Shown piece after piece: positions 1 through 8,911 of a DNA stretch of 64,000 nucleotides. Each line of letters begins with the position of its first letter. Position 1 is the first letter of the stretch. Source of the stretch: Hungatella effluvii (lineage in GTDB: Bacteria; Bacillota; Clostridia; Lachnospirales; Lachnospiraceae); NCBI RefSeq assembly GCF_003201875.1, contig NZ_QJKD01000005.1, forward strand, positions 1 through 64,000. The letters are read 5' to 3'. The position numbers and the translations under genes were made by a program. Under the pieces are notes generated by a model. It did not search any database, was not told the origin of the DNA, and worked only from the letters and a program-made list of their open reading frames with translations.

Positions 1-281
1 ATGTAACGAATGTTAACTTTACATCGGTCTTCCAATTCCCGAAGGGAAGCGTATCCAGTGTCCATAAAGCCGGACAGGACTGTCTTTAGCATGTTGACTC
101 GATTATATCCGGGCCGGCCCATCTTGTGTAAGGGCTCCGGCTTAAGATACTTTTCAATTCCAATCTCCTCCATGATTTTGTCAAATGCTAATACCGGATC
201 ACAGATATCCAGACAATCTGAAAGAAACAGTGGTAATCTTCCCTGTTTTAGGCTATAATATTTCTCGGTAATGTTATTCAT
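1..281 (-). CDS. Transposase N-terminal part, runs off the window start
   Basis: Reading the minus strand from an ATG at 281 gives an open frame to the window edge. It begins MNNITEKYYSLKQGRLPLFL and contains GRPGYNRVNMLKTVL and MDTGYASLRELEDRCK. This is the N-terminal domain (DUF772 type) of IS1182/IS5-like DDE transposases, which cut and join transposon ends. The catalytic DDE core would lie outside the window, so it cannot be said whether the gene is intact. It lies downstream of prfA on the same strand, separated by a terminator-like hairpin at 308-342. Terminal inverted repeats could not be identified because only one end is present. Family assignment is by motif recognition. Confidence 0.8.
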   Translation of the reverse strand, partial: MNNITEKYYSLKQGRLPLFLSDCLDICDPVLAFDKIMEEIGIEKYLKPEPLHKMGRPGYNRVNMLKTVLSGFMDTGYASLRELEDRCKVNIRY

Positions 282-300
282 GGTAGCTTAATTTTACCAC

Positions 301-342
301 AAAAAGAAGAACGCCTCCAGGTTTCATACCTGAAAGCGTTCT
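301..342 (-). terminator. Probable terminator after prfA
   Basis: The arms AGAACGC (308-314) and GCGTTCT (336-342) pair, with a further inner CAGGT/ACCTG helix. On the minus strand the stem is followed by CTTTTT, and on the plus strand by a run of seven T. It can end transcription from prfA (minus) and possibly also in the other direction. It could instead belong to the left end of the IS element. Confidence 0.7.
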
Positions 343-432
343 TTTTTTGGACTTTTTTCACAGCCCCGCCATTCTCTATTTATTTCCTATCTCAACCTGA
401 AACAGTAAAAAACATAATATCAAACAATCCGT

Positions 433-1509
433 TTACACGTTCTCATTCACCTTCGCCAGCTTCGCCGCCTGATCAGCCGCAATCAGACTGTCCAGCAGCT
501 CCGTGATATCTCCGTTCATAATTGAATCAATCTTATAAAGTGTAAGCTTAATTCGATGATCGGTCACACGTCCCTGGGGGAAATTGTACGTACGGATCTT
601 CTCGGAACGGTCTCCCGTACCGATCTGGCTCCGGCGCTCTTCCGCCTCAGAATTCTGTCTTTTCTCCAGCTCCATGTCATACAGCTTGGAACGGAGCAGG
701 CGGAACGCCTTTTCCTTGTTCTGAAGCTGGGATTTCTCGGTCTGGCTGTAGATAACAATACCTGTCGGAATATGGGTCAGACGAACCGCGGAGTCCGTCG
801 TATTGACACACTGGCCTCCGTTACCGGAAGCACGCATGACATCGATCCTGCAGTCCTTATCCTCAATTACAACGTCCACATCCTCCGCCTCTGGCATAAC
901 CGCCACAGTCGCTGTGGAAGTGTGGATACGTCCGCCGCTCTCCGTCTCCGGAACACGCTGAACACGGTGAACACCACTCTCGTATTTCAACTTGGAATAG
1001 GCTCCTTTTCCTGTGACCATGGCCACGACTTCCTTGAAACCGCCGATTCCGTTTTCATTGACACTGATCAGCTCCACTTTCCAGTGCTGGCTCTCAGAAT
1101 AGTTTACATACATACGGTATAGCTCAGCCGCAAACAGAGCGGCCTCATCTCCGCCCGCGCCGGCACGGATTTCCAGAATGATGTTCTTGTCATCATTGGG
1201 ATCCTTGGGAAGAAGAAGAATCTTAAGTTCCTGCTCCAGCGCTTCGATCTGCTTCTTTGCATCAGATAATTCTTCCTTTGCCATCTCACGCATCTCTTCG
1301 TCATTTTCTTCGTCCAGAATGGTAAGGCTGTCTTCCACAGCCATCTTCGCCTTCTTATATTCCGTATAAGTCTCTACCAGCGGCGCTAAATCTGCCTGCT
1401 CCTTCATCAGCCTGCGGAAACGGTTCTGATCCTCCGTAACGGAAGGATTGCCTAATTCCAGCATCAGCTCTTCATAGTGAATCAATATATCGTCTAATTT
1501 ATCAAACAT
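433..1509 (-). CDS. prfA: Peptide chain release factor 1 (RF1)
   Basis: This 358-aa protein has the usual RF1 length. RF1 recognises UAA and UAG stop codons in the ribosomal A site and triggers peptidyl-tRNA hydrolysis. The codon-recognition tripeptide is PET, in [16 protein letters not shown], matching the RF1 PxT motif rather than the RF2 SPF motif. The GGQ catalytic motif is present in [17 protein letters not shown], and its glutamine is the methylation target of PrmC. The start at 1509 is preceded by GGAGG about 10 bases upstream. It is the last gene of a minus-strand block with prmC, yqhQ, rpmE and rho, a common clostridial order. prmC lies upstream with a 172-bp gap containing a hairpin. 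Confidence 0.97.
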   Translation of the reverse strand: MFDKLDDILIHYEELMLELGNPSVTEDQNRFRRLMKEQADLAPLVETYTEYKKAKMAVEDSLTILDEENDEEMREMAKEELSDAKKQIEALEQELKILLLPKDPNDDKNIILEIRAGAGGDEAALFAAELYRMYVNYSESQHWKVELISVNENGIGGFKEVVAMVTGKGAYSKLKYESGVHRVQRVPETESGGRIHTSTATVAVMPEAEDVDVVIEDKDCRIDVMRASGNGGQCVNTTDSAVRLTHIPTGIVIYSQTEKSQLQNKEKAFRLLRSKLYDMELEKRQNSEAEERRSQIGTGDRSEKIRTYNFPQGRVTDHRIKLTLYKIDSIMNGDITELLDSLIAADQAAKLAKVNENV

Positions 1510-1565
1510 GGGAAATTAACCTCCAAAATCTTACATTACAGGTAACTTTGCATTATTTCACTCCA

Positions 1566-1594
1566 CATTATGAGCCCGTATATCGCTCATAATG
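1566..1594. repeat. Inverted repeat between prmC and prfA
   Basis: CATTATGAG (1566-1574) and CTCATAATG (1586-1594) form a 9-bp stem with an 11-nt loop. There is no U-tract, so it is not a classical terminator. It lies in the 172-bp prmC-prfA spacer, 57 bases or more upstream of the prfA start. It may modulate readthrough or mRNA stability. No function is shown. Confidence 0.45.
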
Positions 1595-1681
1595 ACACGG
1601 CTGCGTTGCTGCCTTTTATCCGGTGCCGGATAGTCTTGCCTCATGTCAGCGGGGGACAGCCTCGCTTATTTTGTTGAAACT

Positions 1682-2662
1682 TTATAAAACCATAGTCCCC
1701 CTGACCACGCGGTCAAGCCCCGGCGCATCCTGATACACACAAACGCCCCGGAAACCGTCCTCCTGGAGAAGTCCGCTCACCGCCTGCCCCTGGTCGTATC
1801 CGATTTCAAAATAAACGGTTCCTCCCGGATTTAAGTATCTGCCGCATTCCGCAGCAAGCAGCCTGTAGAAATACAGTCCATCAGACCTTCCGTCAAGCGC
1901 CAGACGCGGTTCGTGATCCCTGACCTCCGGTTCCAGCTCTTCGATCACACTCGAAGGTATATAAGGCGGATTTGACACAATCACATCAAACCTCCGCTCC
2001 CTGCCGCCGGCAAAAGCTGAGAACAAATCGCTCTCTGCAAGCGTAATTTTCTGCACGCCAGCCTTCTTCTCAGTTCCATCCGCCAATCCGGCGGAAAGCT
2101 CCAGTCTCCAGGGCTTTTCTTCTGAACGCTCCGCTGTAACTCTGACGGGATTCCATCTCGCCTGCATCAATTCCCGGGCGTTCTTTTCCGCCACCTGAAG
2201 TGCTTCCAAAGAAATGTCAGCCAGCGTCACATCAGAAAAACCACCGAGAATGGACAGGCTTACACCGATACATCCGCTTCCGGTGCAAAGATCCAGAACG
2301 ACAGGGTTCCTCCCCTTATAATCCTTTAAGACCTGCTCCACCAGAGTCTCCGTATCCTGGCGCGGAATCAGCACATGTTCATTGACTGAAAATTCCAGTC
2401 CCATAAATTCACGGCTGCCCGTAATATGCTGAATAGGAACCCGCTCCGACCGTTTTTCTATCATCGCGCGGTAATCCGCTACGGCTCTTTTAACCGAATC
2501 CTCATCCTTCACCTCATCGTTTCTGTGCATGAGGAAATGCACCATATCTGTATGGAACGCCTCGAAAAGCAAATACTTTGCATCAAGCTCCGCCTCTCCG
2601 ATTCCGGACAGTGTCAGTCTCTCCGTTCCTTCGTTCCATAATGCCTGTAATGTCAGTTTCAT
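1682..2662 (-). CDS. prmC: Release factor glutamine methyltransferase PrmC
   Basis: PrmC is an SAM-dependent N5-glutamine methyltransferase that modifies the GGQ motif of RF1 and RF2. The catalytic NPPY motif is present (VSNPPYIPSSVIEELEPE), as is the SAM-binding loop (VVLDLCTGSGCIGVSLS). The protein is 326 aa, longer than the usual 280 or so. The extra length is an insertion of about 40 residues between the DISLEALQVAEKNA strand and SDLFSAF, rich in charged residues. The start overlaps the yqhQ stop by 4 bases (ATGA), indicating translational coupling. Its substrate gene prfA lies directly downstream, supporting the call. Confidence 0.95.
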   Translation of the reverse strand: MKLTLQALWNEGTERLTLSGIGEAELDAKYLLFEAFHTDMVHFLMHRNDEVKDEDSVKRAVADYRAMIEKRSERVPIQHITGSREFMGLEFSVNEHVLIPRQDTETLVEQVLKDYKGRNPVVLDLCTGSGCIGVSLSILGGFSDVTLADISLEALQVAEKNARELMQARWNPVRVTAERSEEKPWRLELSAGLADGTEKKAGVQKITLAESDLFSAFAGGRERRFDVIVSNPPYIPSSVIEELEPEVRDHEPRLALDGRSDGLYFYRLLAAECGRYLNPGGTVYFEIGYDQGQAVSGLLQEDGFRGVCVYQDAPGLDRVVRGTMVL

Positions 2663-3612
2663 CCCTGCTTCTCCGGAAAATTCTTATTTAAAAACTCCCG
2701 CCAGTCGAAGACCGCCTCCACGGACGCGATGCCGACCTCAATCATGCTGTCATCCGGCTCTGTCGTGGTTAGTCCCTGCATCCACATACCAGGACGGCTT
2801 AAAATGTCCATGATCTTCGAATTGCTTCTGCCGGCCAGACGCAGGAATTCATAGGATACCCCCGCGATAACCGGAATCAGAACGATTCTGCTGACTACAC
2901 GCAGCCAGACCGTGTCTACCCGCACCACCATAAAAAACAGGATACTGATCACCATTACGATGAGCAGAAAACTGGTTCCGCAGCGCTTATGCTCCTTAGA
3001 GCTTTCTCTGACGTTCTCCACAGTCAGATCCAGACCGTGCTCCAGACAGTTAATACACTTATGTTCTGCTCCGTGGTACATAAATGTCCTGCGTATATCC
3101 TCCATATTGGAAATAATCTTGATATAAGCGATAAAAATTACAATTCTGATGATTCCCTCGATCACCGCCATCACGGTCTGCGATGCGATAAAACGATGGA
3201 ATATGTTCGCCAGAAATAATGGCAGAACCATGAAAATAGCAATCGCCATGATCACAGAAAACACCATGACCACTGCCATCAAGGCCTTCTCCAGCTTCTC
3301 GCCGAATACGCGGTCTAAAAACTGTTCAAACTTTCCGGGTTCTCCCGCATCCTCATCGTCCTCAAAAAAACTGGCAGAAAACGTGAGGGACCTCATCCCC
3401 AGCACCATGGAATCGACAAAGCTGAATATTCCGCGCACAAACGGCAGGGAAAAAAACTTTACCTTCTCACCCATGCTGATATACGTATCCTTTTTAACTT
3501 CAATCTCTCCGTCCGGCTTACGGACTGCGGTGGCATACTCATCCCCGTTTTTCATCATAACGCCTTCAATCACGGCCTGTCCGCCGATGCCTGAATACTT
3601 CATATGTTCCAC
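2659..3612 (-). CDS. yqhQ: DUF1385 membrane protein YqhQ
   Basis: A 317-aa protein of the DUF1385 / YqhQ family, which has no agreed biochemical function. The N-terminus GGQAVIEGVMMKNGD is the family signature. Several hydrophobic segments are visible, for example around ALMAVVMVFSVIMAIAIFMV, RIVIFIAYIKII and FLLIVMVISILFFMVV, so it is an integral membrane protein. The central YHGAEHKCINCLEHG is also conserved in the family. It lies between rpmE and prmC, with a 4-base overlap into prmC. Members are routinely found beside prmC/prfA in Clostridia, but this gives no mechanism. Confidence 0.9.
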   Translation of the reverse strand: MEHMKYSGIGGQAVIEGVMMKNGDEYATAVRKPDGEIEVKKDTYISMGEKVKFFSLPFVRGIFSFVDSMVLGMRSLTFSASFFEDDEDAGEPGKFEQFLDRVFGEKLEKALMAVVMVFSVIMAIAIFMVLPLFLANIFHRFIASQTVMAVIEGIIRIVIFIAYIKIISNMEDIRRTFMYHGAEHKCINCLEHGLDLTVENVRESSKEHKRCGTSFLLIVMVISILFFMVVRVDTVWLRVVSRIVLIPVIAGVSYEFLRLAGRSNSKIMDILSRPGMWMQGLTTTEPDDSMIEVGIASVEAVFDWREFLNKNFPEKQG

Positions 3613-3625
3613 CTCTCTATAAATC

Positions 3626-3668
3626 CCAAAAAAGGTTGAGCTAAAGTGTTTCCACCAAACTCAACCTT
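3626..3668 (-). terminator. Terminator downstream of rpmE
   Basis: On the minus strand AAGGTTGAG (3660-3668) pairs with CTCAACCTT (3632-3640), followed by a run of T down to 3626. It lies 14 bases after the rpmE stop and would at least partly separate rpmE from yqhQ. Confidence 0.85.
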
Positions 3669-3682
3669 TTCTTTGCTCTAAT

Positions 3683-3901
3683 TTATTCAGCGGCCTTAAC
3701 GCCATATTTACGATTGAATTTATCAATACGTCCACGTGCTGCAGCAGCTTTCTGCTGGCCGGTATAGAATGAATGGCACTTAGAACAAACTTCTACGTGG
3801 ATATCTTCCTTTGTAGAACCGGTTACAAATTCATTACCGCAGTTGCAAACAACTTTGGCCTGGTAGTAATTTGGATGGATTCCTTCTTTCATGATTTTCA
3901 C
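3683..3901 (-). CDS. rpmE: 50S ribosomal protein L31
   Basis: A 72-aa L31, a small protein of the large subunit that helps bridge to the 30S head. It carries the zinc-binding cysteines of the C+ form (VVCNCGNEF and [10 protein letters not shown]), as opposed to the zinc-free paralogue induced under zinc limitation. It ends in a basic tail ([14 protein letters not shown]). The start follows AGGTG 7 bases upstream. It has its own promoter (4074-4102) and terminator (3626-3668), so it can be a single-gene transcript between rho and yqhQ. Confidence 0.96.
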   Translation of the reverse strand: MKIMKEGIHPNYYQAKVVCNCGNEFVTGSTKEDIHVEVCSKCHSFYTGQQKAAAARGRIDKFNRKYGVKAAE

Positions 3902-4131
3902 CTCACCTGATTTCTATTTTATTTCAATAAGCACGCTGAGTCTCTATAACTCAATTTCAATCCGCACTCTGGATTTAAAATCCGAAATGACATAGCAGCT
4001 ATGCTGTTGCATCCGAATATTCGGATGGTATTGACTTTAATATAATCCATTTTCTCTAATAAACAGCTTATACAGTATAGCACAGAATATTTTCTAATGC
4101 AAGCATAATTTTTACAAAGACCGACAAAACA
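3902..4131 (-). promoter_or_regulatory. rpmE leader with palindrome; candidate L31 autoregulatory leader
   Basis: The 230-bp spacer between rho and rpmE holds a promoter and then structured sequence. A perfect 16-bp palindrome, ATCCGAATATTCGGAT, lies at 4011-4026. A second hairpin, CATAGC-A-GCTATG, is at 3991-4003. Ribosomal leader RNAs bound by L31 are known in Firmicutes, and the position fits. The match to any published L31 leader consensus was not checked. Confidence 0.45.
4074..4102 (-). promoter_or_regulatory. Promoter for rpmE
   Basis: On the minus strand TTGCAT (4097-4102) and TATACT (4074-4079) are separated by exactly 17 bases, a good sigma-A match. It lies in the rho-rpmE spacer. 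Confidence 0.75.
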
Positions 4132-5778
4132 TTAATATCGGAAAATCTTCTTCGACATCTCCACAAACTCCCGATTTGTACGGGTTCTGGTGAACAGATC
4201 CAGGATTTTCTCCACCGCCTCCTCAGGCTTTAAGGTGTTGGTCGCCTTGCGAATGAGATCCACGGCCTCGGACTCTTCCCTCGTAAGGAGCAGATCGTCT
4301 CTTCGTGTACCGGATTTCAGGATATCGATGGCCGGGAAGATCCGCTTCTCAGACAGCTTCCGGTCAAGCACCAGCTCCATGTTGCCGGTTCCCTTAAATT
4401 CCTCATAGATAACGTCGTCCATACGGCTTCCCGTGTCTACCAGGGCAGTCGCAAGAATCGTCAGGCTTCCGCCCTCTCTCATATTTCTGGCGGCACCGAA
4501 GAATCGTTTCGGCATGTGTAAGGCCGCCGGATCGAGACCGCCGGATAATGTACGGCCGCTGGGGGCTACCGTCAGGTTATACGCCCTTGCCAGACGCGTA
4601 ATGCTGTCCAGCAAAATGATCACATCGCGTCCGTGCTCCACGAGACGCTTTGCCCTCTCGATTACCATCTCGGAAACTCTCTTATGGCGCTCTGGAAGCT
4701 CATCGAAGGTGGAATACAGAACTTCTACATTATTGCCGGTTATAGACTCCTTAATGTCCGTAACCTCCTCGGGACGTTCATCGATCAGCAGGATGATGAC
4801 ATGCATATCCGGATGATTGACGGTTACTGCCTTGGCCACCTGCTTTAACAGAGTCGTCTTACCTGCCTTCGGCGGGGATACGATCATACCTCTCTGTCCC
4901 TTACCGATCGGGGACAACAGATCGAGAACTCTCATTGCCATAATATTGCGTCCCGTTGTCTCCATGTGGAGTCTCTTATCCGGGAAAATAGGCGTCATAT
5001 TTTCAAAGTTCGGTCTGTGCTCAGCCGCACTCGCCGGATAACCGTTGATGTATTTTACAAACAGAAGGGCTGCAAACTTCTCCGCAGCGGTCTTCACCCT
5101 GCGGCTGCCCTGTATGATATCCCCCGTCTTCATATTGAACCGGCGGATCTGGGACGGCGCCACATAGACGTCATTCTCACCCGGTAAGTAGTTCTCACAG
5201 CGGATGAAGCCGAATCCATCCGGCATCACTTCTAAGATACCGTACGCGTCGACGCCGCTGTCCAGTTCCTGAAGCTCCGGACTCGGCTGAAATTCCGGGC
5301 GCGCCTCCTCGGCCGTTTCCCTTACGGATTCCATCCGGTTCATCTCCTGACGCTGGTCCTGTCTGTCCTGGCGGTCGTTTCGTTCCATGGAATCTCCCTG
5401 GGACTGCCTGTAATTACTGGTTCTCTGTGGTCCTTCCTGCCTGTAGGAACGGACCACCGTTCTCTTTTTATCATTCGGATTCGTTCTGTTTACGGAGGAC
5501 GCCTGTGTCTGAGCAGGAGCCTTCTCCTCCTTAGCCGGCTCTGCGGTTCTCCTCGCTGGTTCCTCGGCCTGCTTCACCGCTTCCCCGGCACTCACAGAAG
5601 GTTCTTCATTCCCGGTTGAAACTTCTGCCGGAGCACTTTTTCCTTCCTTTTCACCTGCCTTCTCACAGAGAATATCAATCAGCTCCGCCTTTCTCATGGA
5701 ACCGTAGCCCTTGATCTCCTGTTCTTTGGCAAACTCCTTTAATTTAGCCAATGATAATGTCTCTAATTTTTCACGCAT
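4132..5778 (-). CDS. rho: Transcription termination factor Rho
   Basis: Rho is a hexameric RNA helicase that ends transcription. This one is 548 aa, longer than the roughly 420 of E. coli Rho. Residues 1-42 form the Rho_N helical domain ([19 protein letters not shown]). Residues from about 43 to 170 are a low-complexity, charged, Q/E/R/N-rich linker ([16 protein letters not shown]). The cold-shock-like RNA-binding domain follows ([20 protein letters not shown]). The RecA-like ATPase has Walker [12 protein letters not shown], Walker [14 protein letters not shown] and the R-loop region. The linker insertion is typical of many Firmicute and actinobacterial Rho proteins and may bind RNA or form condensates. 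Confidence 0.97.
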   Translation of the reverse strand: MREKLETLSLAKLKEFAKEQEIKGYGSMRKAELIDILCEKAGEKEGKSAPAEVSTGNEEPSVSAGEAVKQAEEPARRTAEPAKEEKAPAQTQASSVNRTNPNDKKRTVVRSYRQEGPQRTSNYRQSQGDSMERNDRQDRQDQRQEMNRMESVRETAEEARPEFQPSPELQELDSGVDAYGILEVMPDGFGFIRCENYLPGENDVYVAPSQIRRFNMKTGDIIQGSRRVKTAAEKFAALLFVKYINGYPASAAEHRPNFENMTPIFPDKRLHMETTGRNIMAMRVLDLLSPIGKGQRGMIVSPPKAGKTTLLKQVAKAVTVNHPDMHVIILLIDERPEEVTDIKESITGNNVEVLYSTFDELPERHKRVSEMVIERAKRLVEHGRDVIILLDSITRLARAYNLTVAPSGRTLSGGLDPAALHMPKRFFGAARNMREGGSLTILATALVDTGSRMDDVIYEEFKGTGNMELVLDRKLSEKRIFPAIDILKSGTRRDDLLLTREESEAVDLIRKATNTLKPEEAVEKILDLFTRTRTNREFVEMSKKIFRY

Positions 5779-6018
5779 AACTTTCTCCTTATTTTAACTA
5801 CTCCATATGACAGTTCTTTCATATTCATGGGAATTATCTACGATAGAATATCGTAAACAGATGTAAATAAAATCTGACGTCAGGTCGTACGATAATTTCA
5901 TTATATACCCTGATTGTCAAAAAGGAAAGATTTTTTTATCTCCATATATTGCGCGGCCCTTTACCGTCACTGTACACGGCCTGTCCGCAGGGCCTCCGGC
6001 CGGGAGGGCGCAAAGCGG
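5779..6018 (-). promoter_or_regulatory. rho leader region with hairpin
   Basis: This 240-bp spacer lies upstream of rho and downstream of the phosphodiesterase gene. TACGATA (5839-5845) and TATCGTA (5849-5855) form a 7-bp stem with a 3-nt loop in the rho leader. A TATAAT hexamer (minus, 5900-5905) may be the -10 element, but no well-spaced -35 was found. A TTGACA nearby is only 9 bases away. No gene is visible here. Confidence 0.35.
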
Positions 6019-7320
6019 TCAGCGAATCAGTTCCTTCATCGTCCGCCCGTCCACCCGGCCCAGATCCAGTCCCAGAATTTCGGCCAGTGTAGGTCCTTCA
6101 TCGACCAGTGACATTTTCTCCACCCGGGCCCCCGCTGTGAAATGCGGGCCTGCAGCCATAAAAAATGTCCGGTATCCATCCCGGTCGGGAAGATACCCGT
6201 GGGTTGCCGCCTGGATATGGAAATCCGTATGATGGTCGGAGGCCCCGGCCTTTCTCCTGTATTCTTCCCAGCCATTCTGGAAGTAATACCCCTCCGCAGC
6301 CTCCAGCACAAACGCACATTCCGGATCCGCCCCCAGTGCTGCGGCTTCGTCCCGGGTAAAGATGCGGGCAATTCCGCTGTTTTCCCGCTCCATCATGCGA
6401 TTTAAGAGTTTTTCCGTCCGCCCGAGACAGTTTCTATCCTTCACATAGATATAACAGCATCCGTCACAGTCTCTGGCGATCGCCTTCCACTCACGGATTC
6501 TGCCGTTTTTCACCTCTGCCAGCCCAGCCTTTACAAAATAGTAATTCGGGTAAATCGCTTCCTTCACATCCAACTGGCAGTGGTCTCCCAGTATCACCAC
6601 ATCCGTCTCGTCCTCCAGCCCCATTTTACGGAGCAGTCCAAGAAGTTCCCCGAGCCTTTCGTCATGGCGCCTGATGGCCGCCATAGCCTCCGGGCTGTCC
6701 AGTCCGTACAAATGGCGGTTCGTGTCAACATCGGTCAAATGAACCAGCATCAGATCAGGCTGGTATTTCTCCAGGGTATGAAGCATGGACGCATGGACGA
6801 AATGATCCAGCTGCGGCTGCCTGATGCCTTCCCGCATAGCTCCGAACTTCATCTGAAGCTCCAGCTCATAAAGAGGCGTCCCATTCATCATGCACACGCC
6901 CAGCTGATTCTGCCACGGACGGTTTGGAAGCACCTCCGGCAGGTTGTAATGCACTCTGGCCTTCCCCATCACCGGCCACAGAAGGGAAGCCACCCGGCAG
7001 CCGTTCTTGACCGCTTCATCATACAGGGTCGTCCCCTGTACGTATTTCCGCTGCCAGAACCAGTCCGATGGTTCCCGCTCCGGCTGTACCTGTAAATTGT
7101 TGACGATTCCATGGTTTTTCGGATAACGTCCGGTCACAATACTCACATGAGCCGGATAGGTCAGGCTGGGATATACGCTCACCACTTCGCCGCATCCGGC
7201 CGCCCGCTTAAAGAACGGACCGAAATTAGGCAGCGTCTCCATATAAGCCAGGTCCCTTCCGCCCACGGCGTCGAGGGACAGAATCATCATACGGCGTTTT
7301 TTTCTGTCTTGTCTGCTCAT
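6019..7320 (-). CDS. Alkaline-phosphatase-superfamily phosphodiesterase / nucleotide pyrophosphatase
   Basis: A 433-aa protein of the type I phosphodiesterase / nucleotide pyrophosphatase family (PF01663). The metal-binding aspartate is in MMILSLDAVGGRDL, and the nucleophile threonine is in VYPSLTYPAHVSIVTGRYP. Further metal ligands appear in LVHLTDVDTNRHLYG and VVILGDHCQLDV. No signal peptide is visible, so it is probably cytosolic. Such enzymes hydrolyse phosphodiester or pyrophosphate bonds. The substrate cannot be deduced. It follows rarA by 22 bases on the same strand and is probably co-transcribed with it. Confidence 0.85.
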   Translation of the reverse strand: MSRQDRKKRRMMILSLDAVGGRDLAYMETLPNFGPFFKRAAGCGEVVSVYPSLTYPAHVSIVTGRYPKNHGIVNNLQVQPEREPSDWFWQRKYVQGTTLYDEAVKNGCRVASLLWPVMGKARVHYNLPEVLPNRPWQNQLGVCMMNGTPLYELELQMKFGAMREGIRQPQLDHFVHASMLHTLEKYQPDLMLVHLTDVDTNRHLYGLDSPEAMAAIRRHDERLGELLGLLRKMGLEDETDVVILGDHCQLDVKEAIYPNYYFVKAGLAEVKNGRIREWKAIARDCDGCCYIYVKDRNCLGRTEKLLNRMMERENSGIARIFTRDEAAALGADPECAFVLEAAEGYYFQNGWEEYRRKAGASDHHTDFHIQAATHGYLPDRDGYRTFFMAAGPHFTAGARVEKMSLVDEGPTLAEILGLDLGRVDGRTMKELIR

Positions 7321-7342
7321 TTCACCAATTCCGCCTTTCTCC

Positions 7343-8674
7343 CTACTCCTCTGCCTCGTTTCGGATAAACTCCATGTGTTCCTTTATTTTTCTTTCGTAT
7401 CCGTTCTCCGACGGCTGGTAGAACACGCTCCCCTCCATGCCGTCGGGCAGATACTGCTGTTTCACATAGTGATTCGGGAAATCATGGGCATATAAGTATC
7501 CCTGGCCGTGTCCCAGCTTCGCCGCGCCCTTGTAATGGGCATCCTGTAAATGTACCGGAACCGGCATGGTCTTTCTCGACTTCACTGCCTCCAGTGCGTC
7601 AAAGACTGCATTGCAGGCCGCGTTGCTCTTGGGAGCAGTGGCCACATAGGTGACGGCCTGGGAAAGAATAATCTGAGCCTCCGGCAGGCCGATCCGTTCC
7701 GCCGCCTGGGCAGCCGCCACGGCTACGACCAGCGCCTGCGGGTCCGCATTTCCCACATCCTCCGCCGCGCAGATCATGATTCGCCTGGCTATGAATTTCA
7801 TATCTTCTCCCGCGTACAGCATACGGGCCAGATAGTAGACGGCCGCGTCCGGATCGGATCCCCGCATGCTCTTAATGAATGCGGATATCGTGTCGTAATG
7901 GTTGTCCCCGTCCTTGTCGTAACGCACCACCCGCTTCTGAATACACTCCTGAGCCACGTCAATGTCGATATGGATCTTTCCGTCGGCCGGGTCCCGCTCT
8001 GTCGTCATGACACCCAGTTCTACGGCGTTCAATGCGGCTCTGGCGTCTCCATTCGCCACATCTGCCAGGAAGTTCATGGCCTCCTCGTCGATCACCGCAT
8101 TGTAGACCCCCATGCCCTTATCCTTGTCGTAGACGGCCCTGCGGATCAGTTCTCTGATGTCCTCCCGCTCCAGCGGCTTCAGTTCGAACACCCTGGAACG
8201 GGAAAGAAGCGCTCCGTTCACTTCGAAGTACGGATTCTCTGTAGTCGCGCCGATCAGAGTCAGCGTCCCATCCTCCACAAACGGAAGTAAATAGTCCTGC
8301 TGTCCCTTATTGAAACGATGGATCTCGTCTACGAACAGGATCGTCTTTTTCCCAAACATCCCCAGGGAATCCTTGGCCTCCTTCACGATCTCCTCCATGT
8401 CCTTTTTACCGGCTACCGTGGCATTGATCTGTTTAAAATCAGCGCTGGTGGTATTGGCGATCACCTTTGCCAGCGTCGTCTTTCCAGTCCCCGGAGGCCC
8501 GTAAAAGATCACGGAGCCCAGCTTATCCGCCTTAATTGCCCGGTACAGCAGCTTGTCTTTTCCGATAATGTGCTGCTGTCCCACCACCTCGTCAAGAGTC
8601 ACCGGTCGGAGCCGGGACGCCAGGGGAGATTCTTTATCCATGGTATTTTCTCTCATAAAATCAAATAAATCCAT
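7343..8674 (-). CDS. rarA: Replication-associated recombination protein RarA (MgsA) AAA+ ATPase
   Basis: A 443-aa AAA+ ATPase related to clamp loaders and RuvB. RarA acts at stalled replication forks. Walker A is [12 protein letters not shown], Walker B is [16 protein letters not shown], and sensor 1 is [12 protein letters not shown]. The C-terminal part carries the MgsA tetramerisation domain ([19 protein letters not shown] and [13 protein letters not shown]). The length matches the family. It has a strong promoter at 8759-8787 and is followed by the phosphodiesterase gene. Confidence 0.95.
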   Translation of the reverse strand: MDLFDFMRENTMDKESPLASRLRPVTLDEVVGQQHIIGKDKLLYRAIKADKLGSVIFYGPPGTGKTTLAKVIANTTSADFKQINATVAGKKDMEEIVKEAKDSLGMFGKKTILFVDEIHRFNKGQQDYLLPFVEDGTLTLIGATTENPYFEVNGALLSRSRVFELKPLEREDIRELIRRAVYDKDKGMGVYNAVIDEEAMNFLADVANGDARAALNAVELGVMTTERDPADGKIHIDIDVAQECIQKRVVRYDKDGDNHYDTISAFIKSMRGSDPDAAVYYLARMLYAGEDMKFIARRIMICAAEDVGNADPQALVVAVAAAQAAERIGLPEAQIILSQAVTYVATAPKSNAACNAVFDALEAVKSRKTMPVPVHLQDAHYKGAAKLGHGQGYLYAHDFPNHYVKQQYLPDGMEGSVFYQPSENGYERKIKEHMEFIRNEAEE

Positions 8675-8688
8675 TTTCCTTCTCCTGC

Positions 8689-8700
8689 ATTGTATACAAT
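8689..8700. promoter_or_regulatory. 12-bp palindrome in the rarA leader, possible operator
   Basis: ATTGTATACAAT is a perfect palindrome ending about 15 bases before the rarA start and just upstream of its GGAG ribosome binding site. It resembles GntR- or TetR-type operators. No regulator is assigned. Confidence 0.35.
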
Positions 8701-8758
8701 ATCACTTCCCGGCAGACCCGCGTGAGCTGGATTCCGGAAAAACATCAGTCGTACCAAA

Positions 8759-8787
8759 AGTATAGCCCCGGTTTCCAAAAGTGTCAA
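8759..8787 (-). promoter_or_regulatory. Promoter for rarA
   Basis: On the minus strand TTGACA (8782-8787) and TATACT (8759-8764) are separated by 17 bases. This is near consensus and directed into rarA. Confidence 0.85.
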
Positions 8788-8850
8788 TGATTTCCGGGAA
8801 CATGTATTTGGAAGAGGTATTTCAAAAGCCTGGCTGCGCCAGAGAATATA

Positions 8851-8880
8851 GAAAAAGCCTGCCGGAGCGCTCCGGCAGGC
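8851..8880 (-). terminator. Terminator after the ucpA-like gene
   Basis: A perfect 24-bp GC-rich palindrome (8857-8880; arms GCCTGCCGGAGC and its complement) is followed on the minus strand by TTTTT. It ends the permease-dehydrogenase operon before the rarA promoter. Confidence 0.93.
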
Positions 8881-8911
8881 AGACTTGATCTGCATAAGAT
8901 TCATTCTTACA

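Noticed and set aside
556..1122. Long plus-strand frame opposite prfA, 188 codons
   Set aside because: It lies wholly inside prfA on the other strand, has no ribosome binding site and matches no family. The same applies to the many other frames opposite or overlapping clear genes.
5900..5920. TTGACA plus TATAAT pair upstream of rho as a promoter
   Set aside because: The spacer is only 9 bases, far too short for a sigma-A promoter. Only the -10 was kept as a weak note.
8653..8904. Minus-strand frame of 83 codons upstream of rarA
   Set aside because: It spans the rarA promoter and the terminator hairpin of the preceding operon and has no ribosome binding site.
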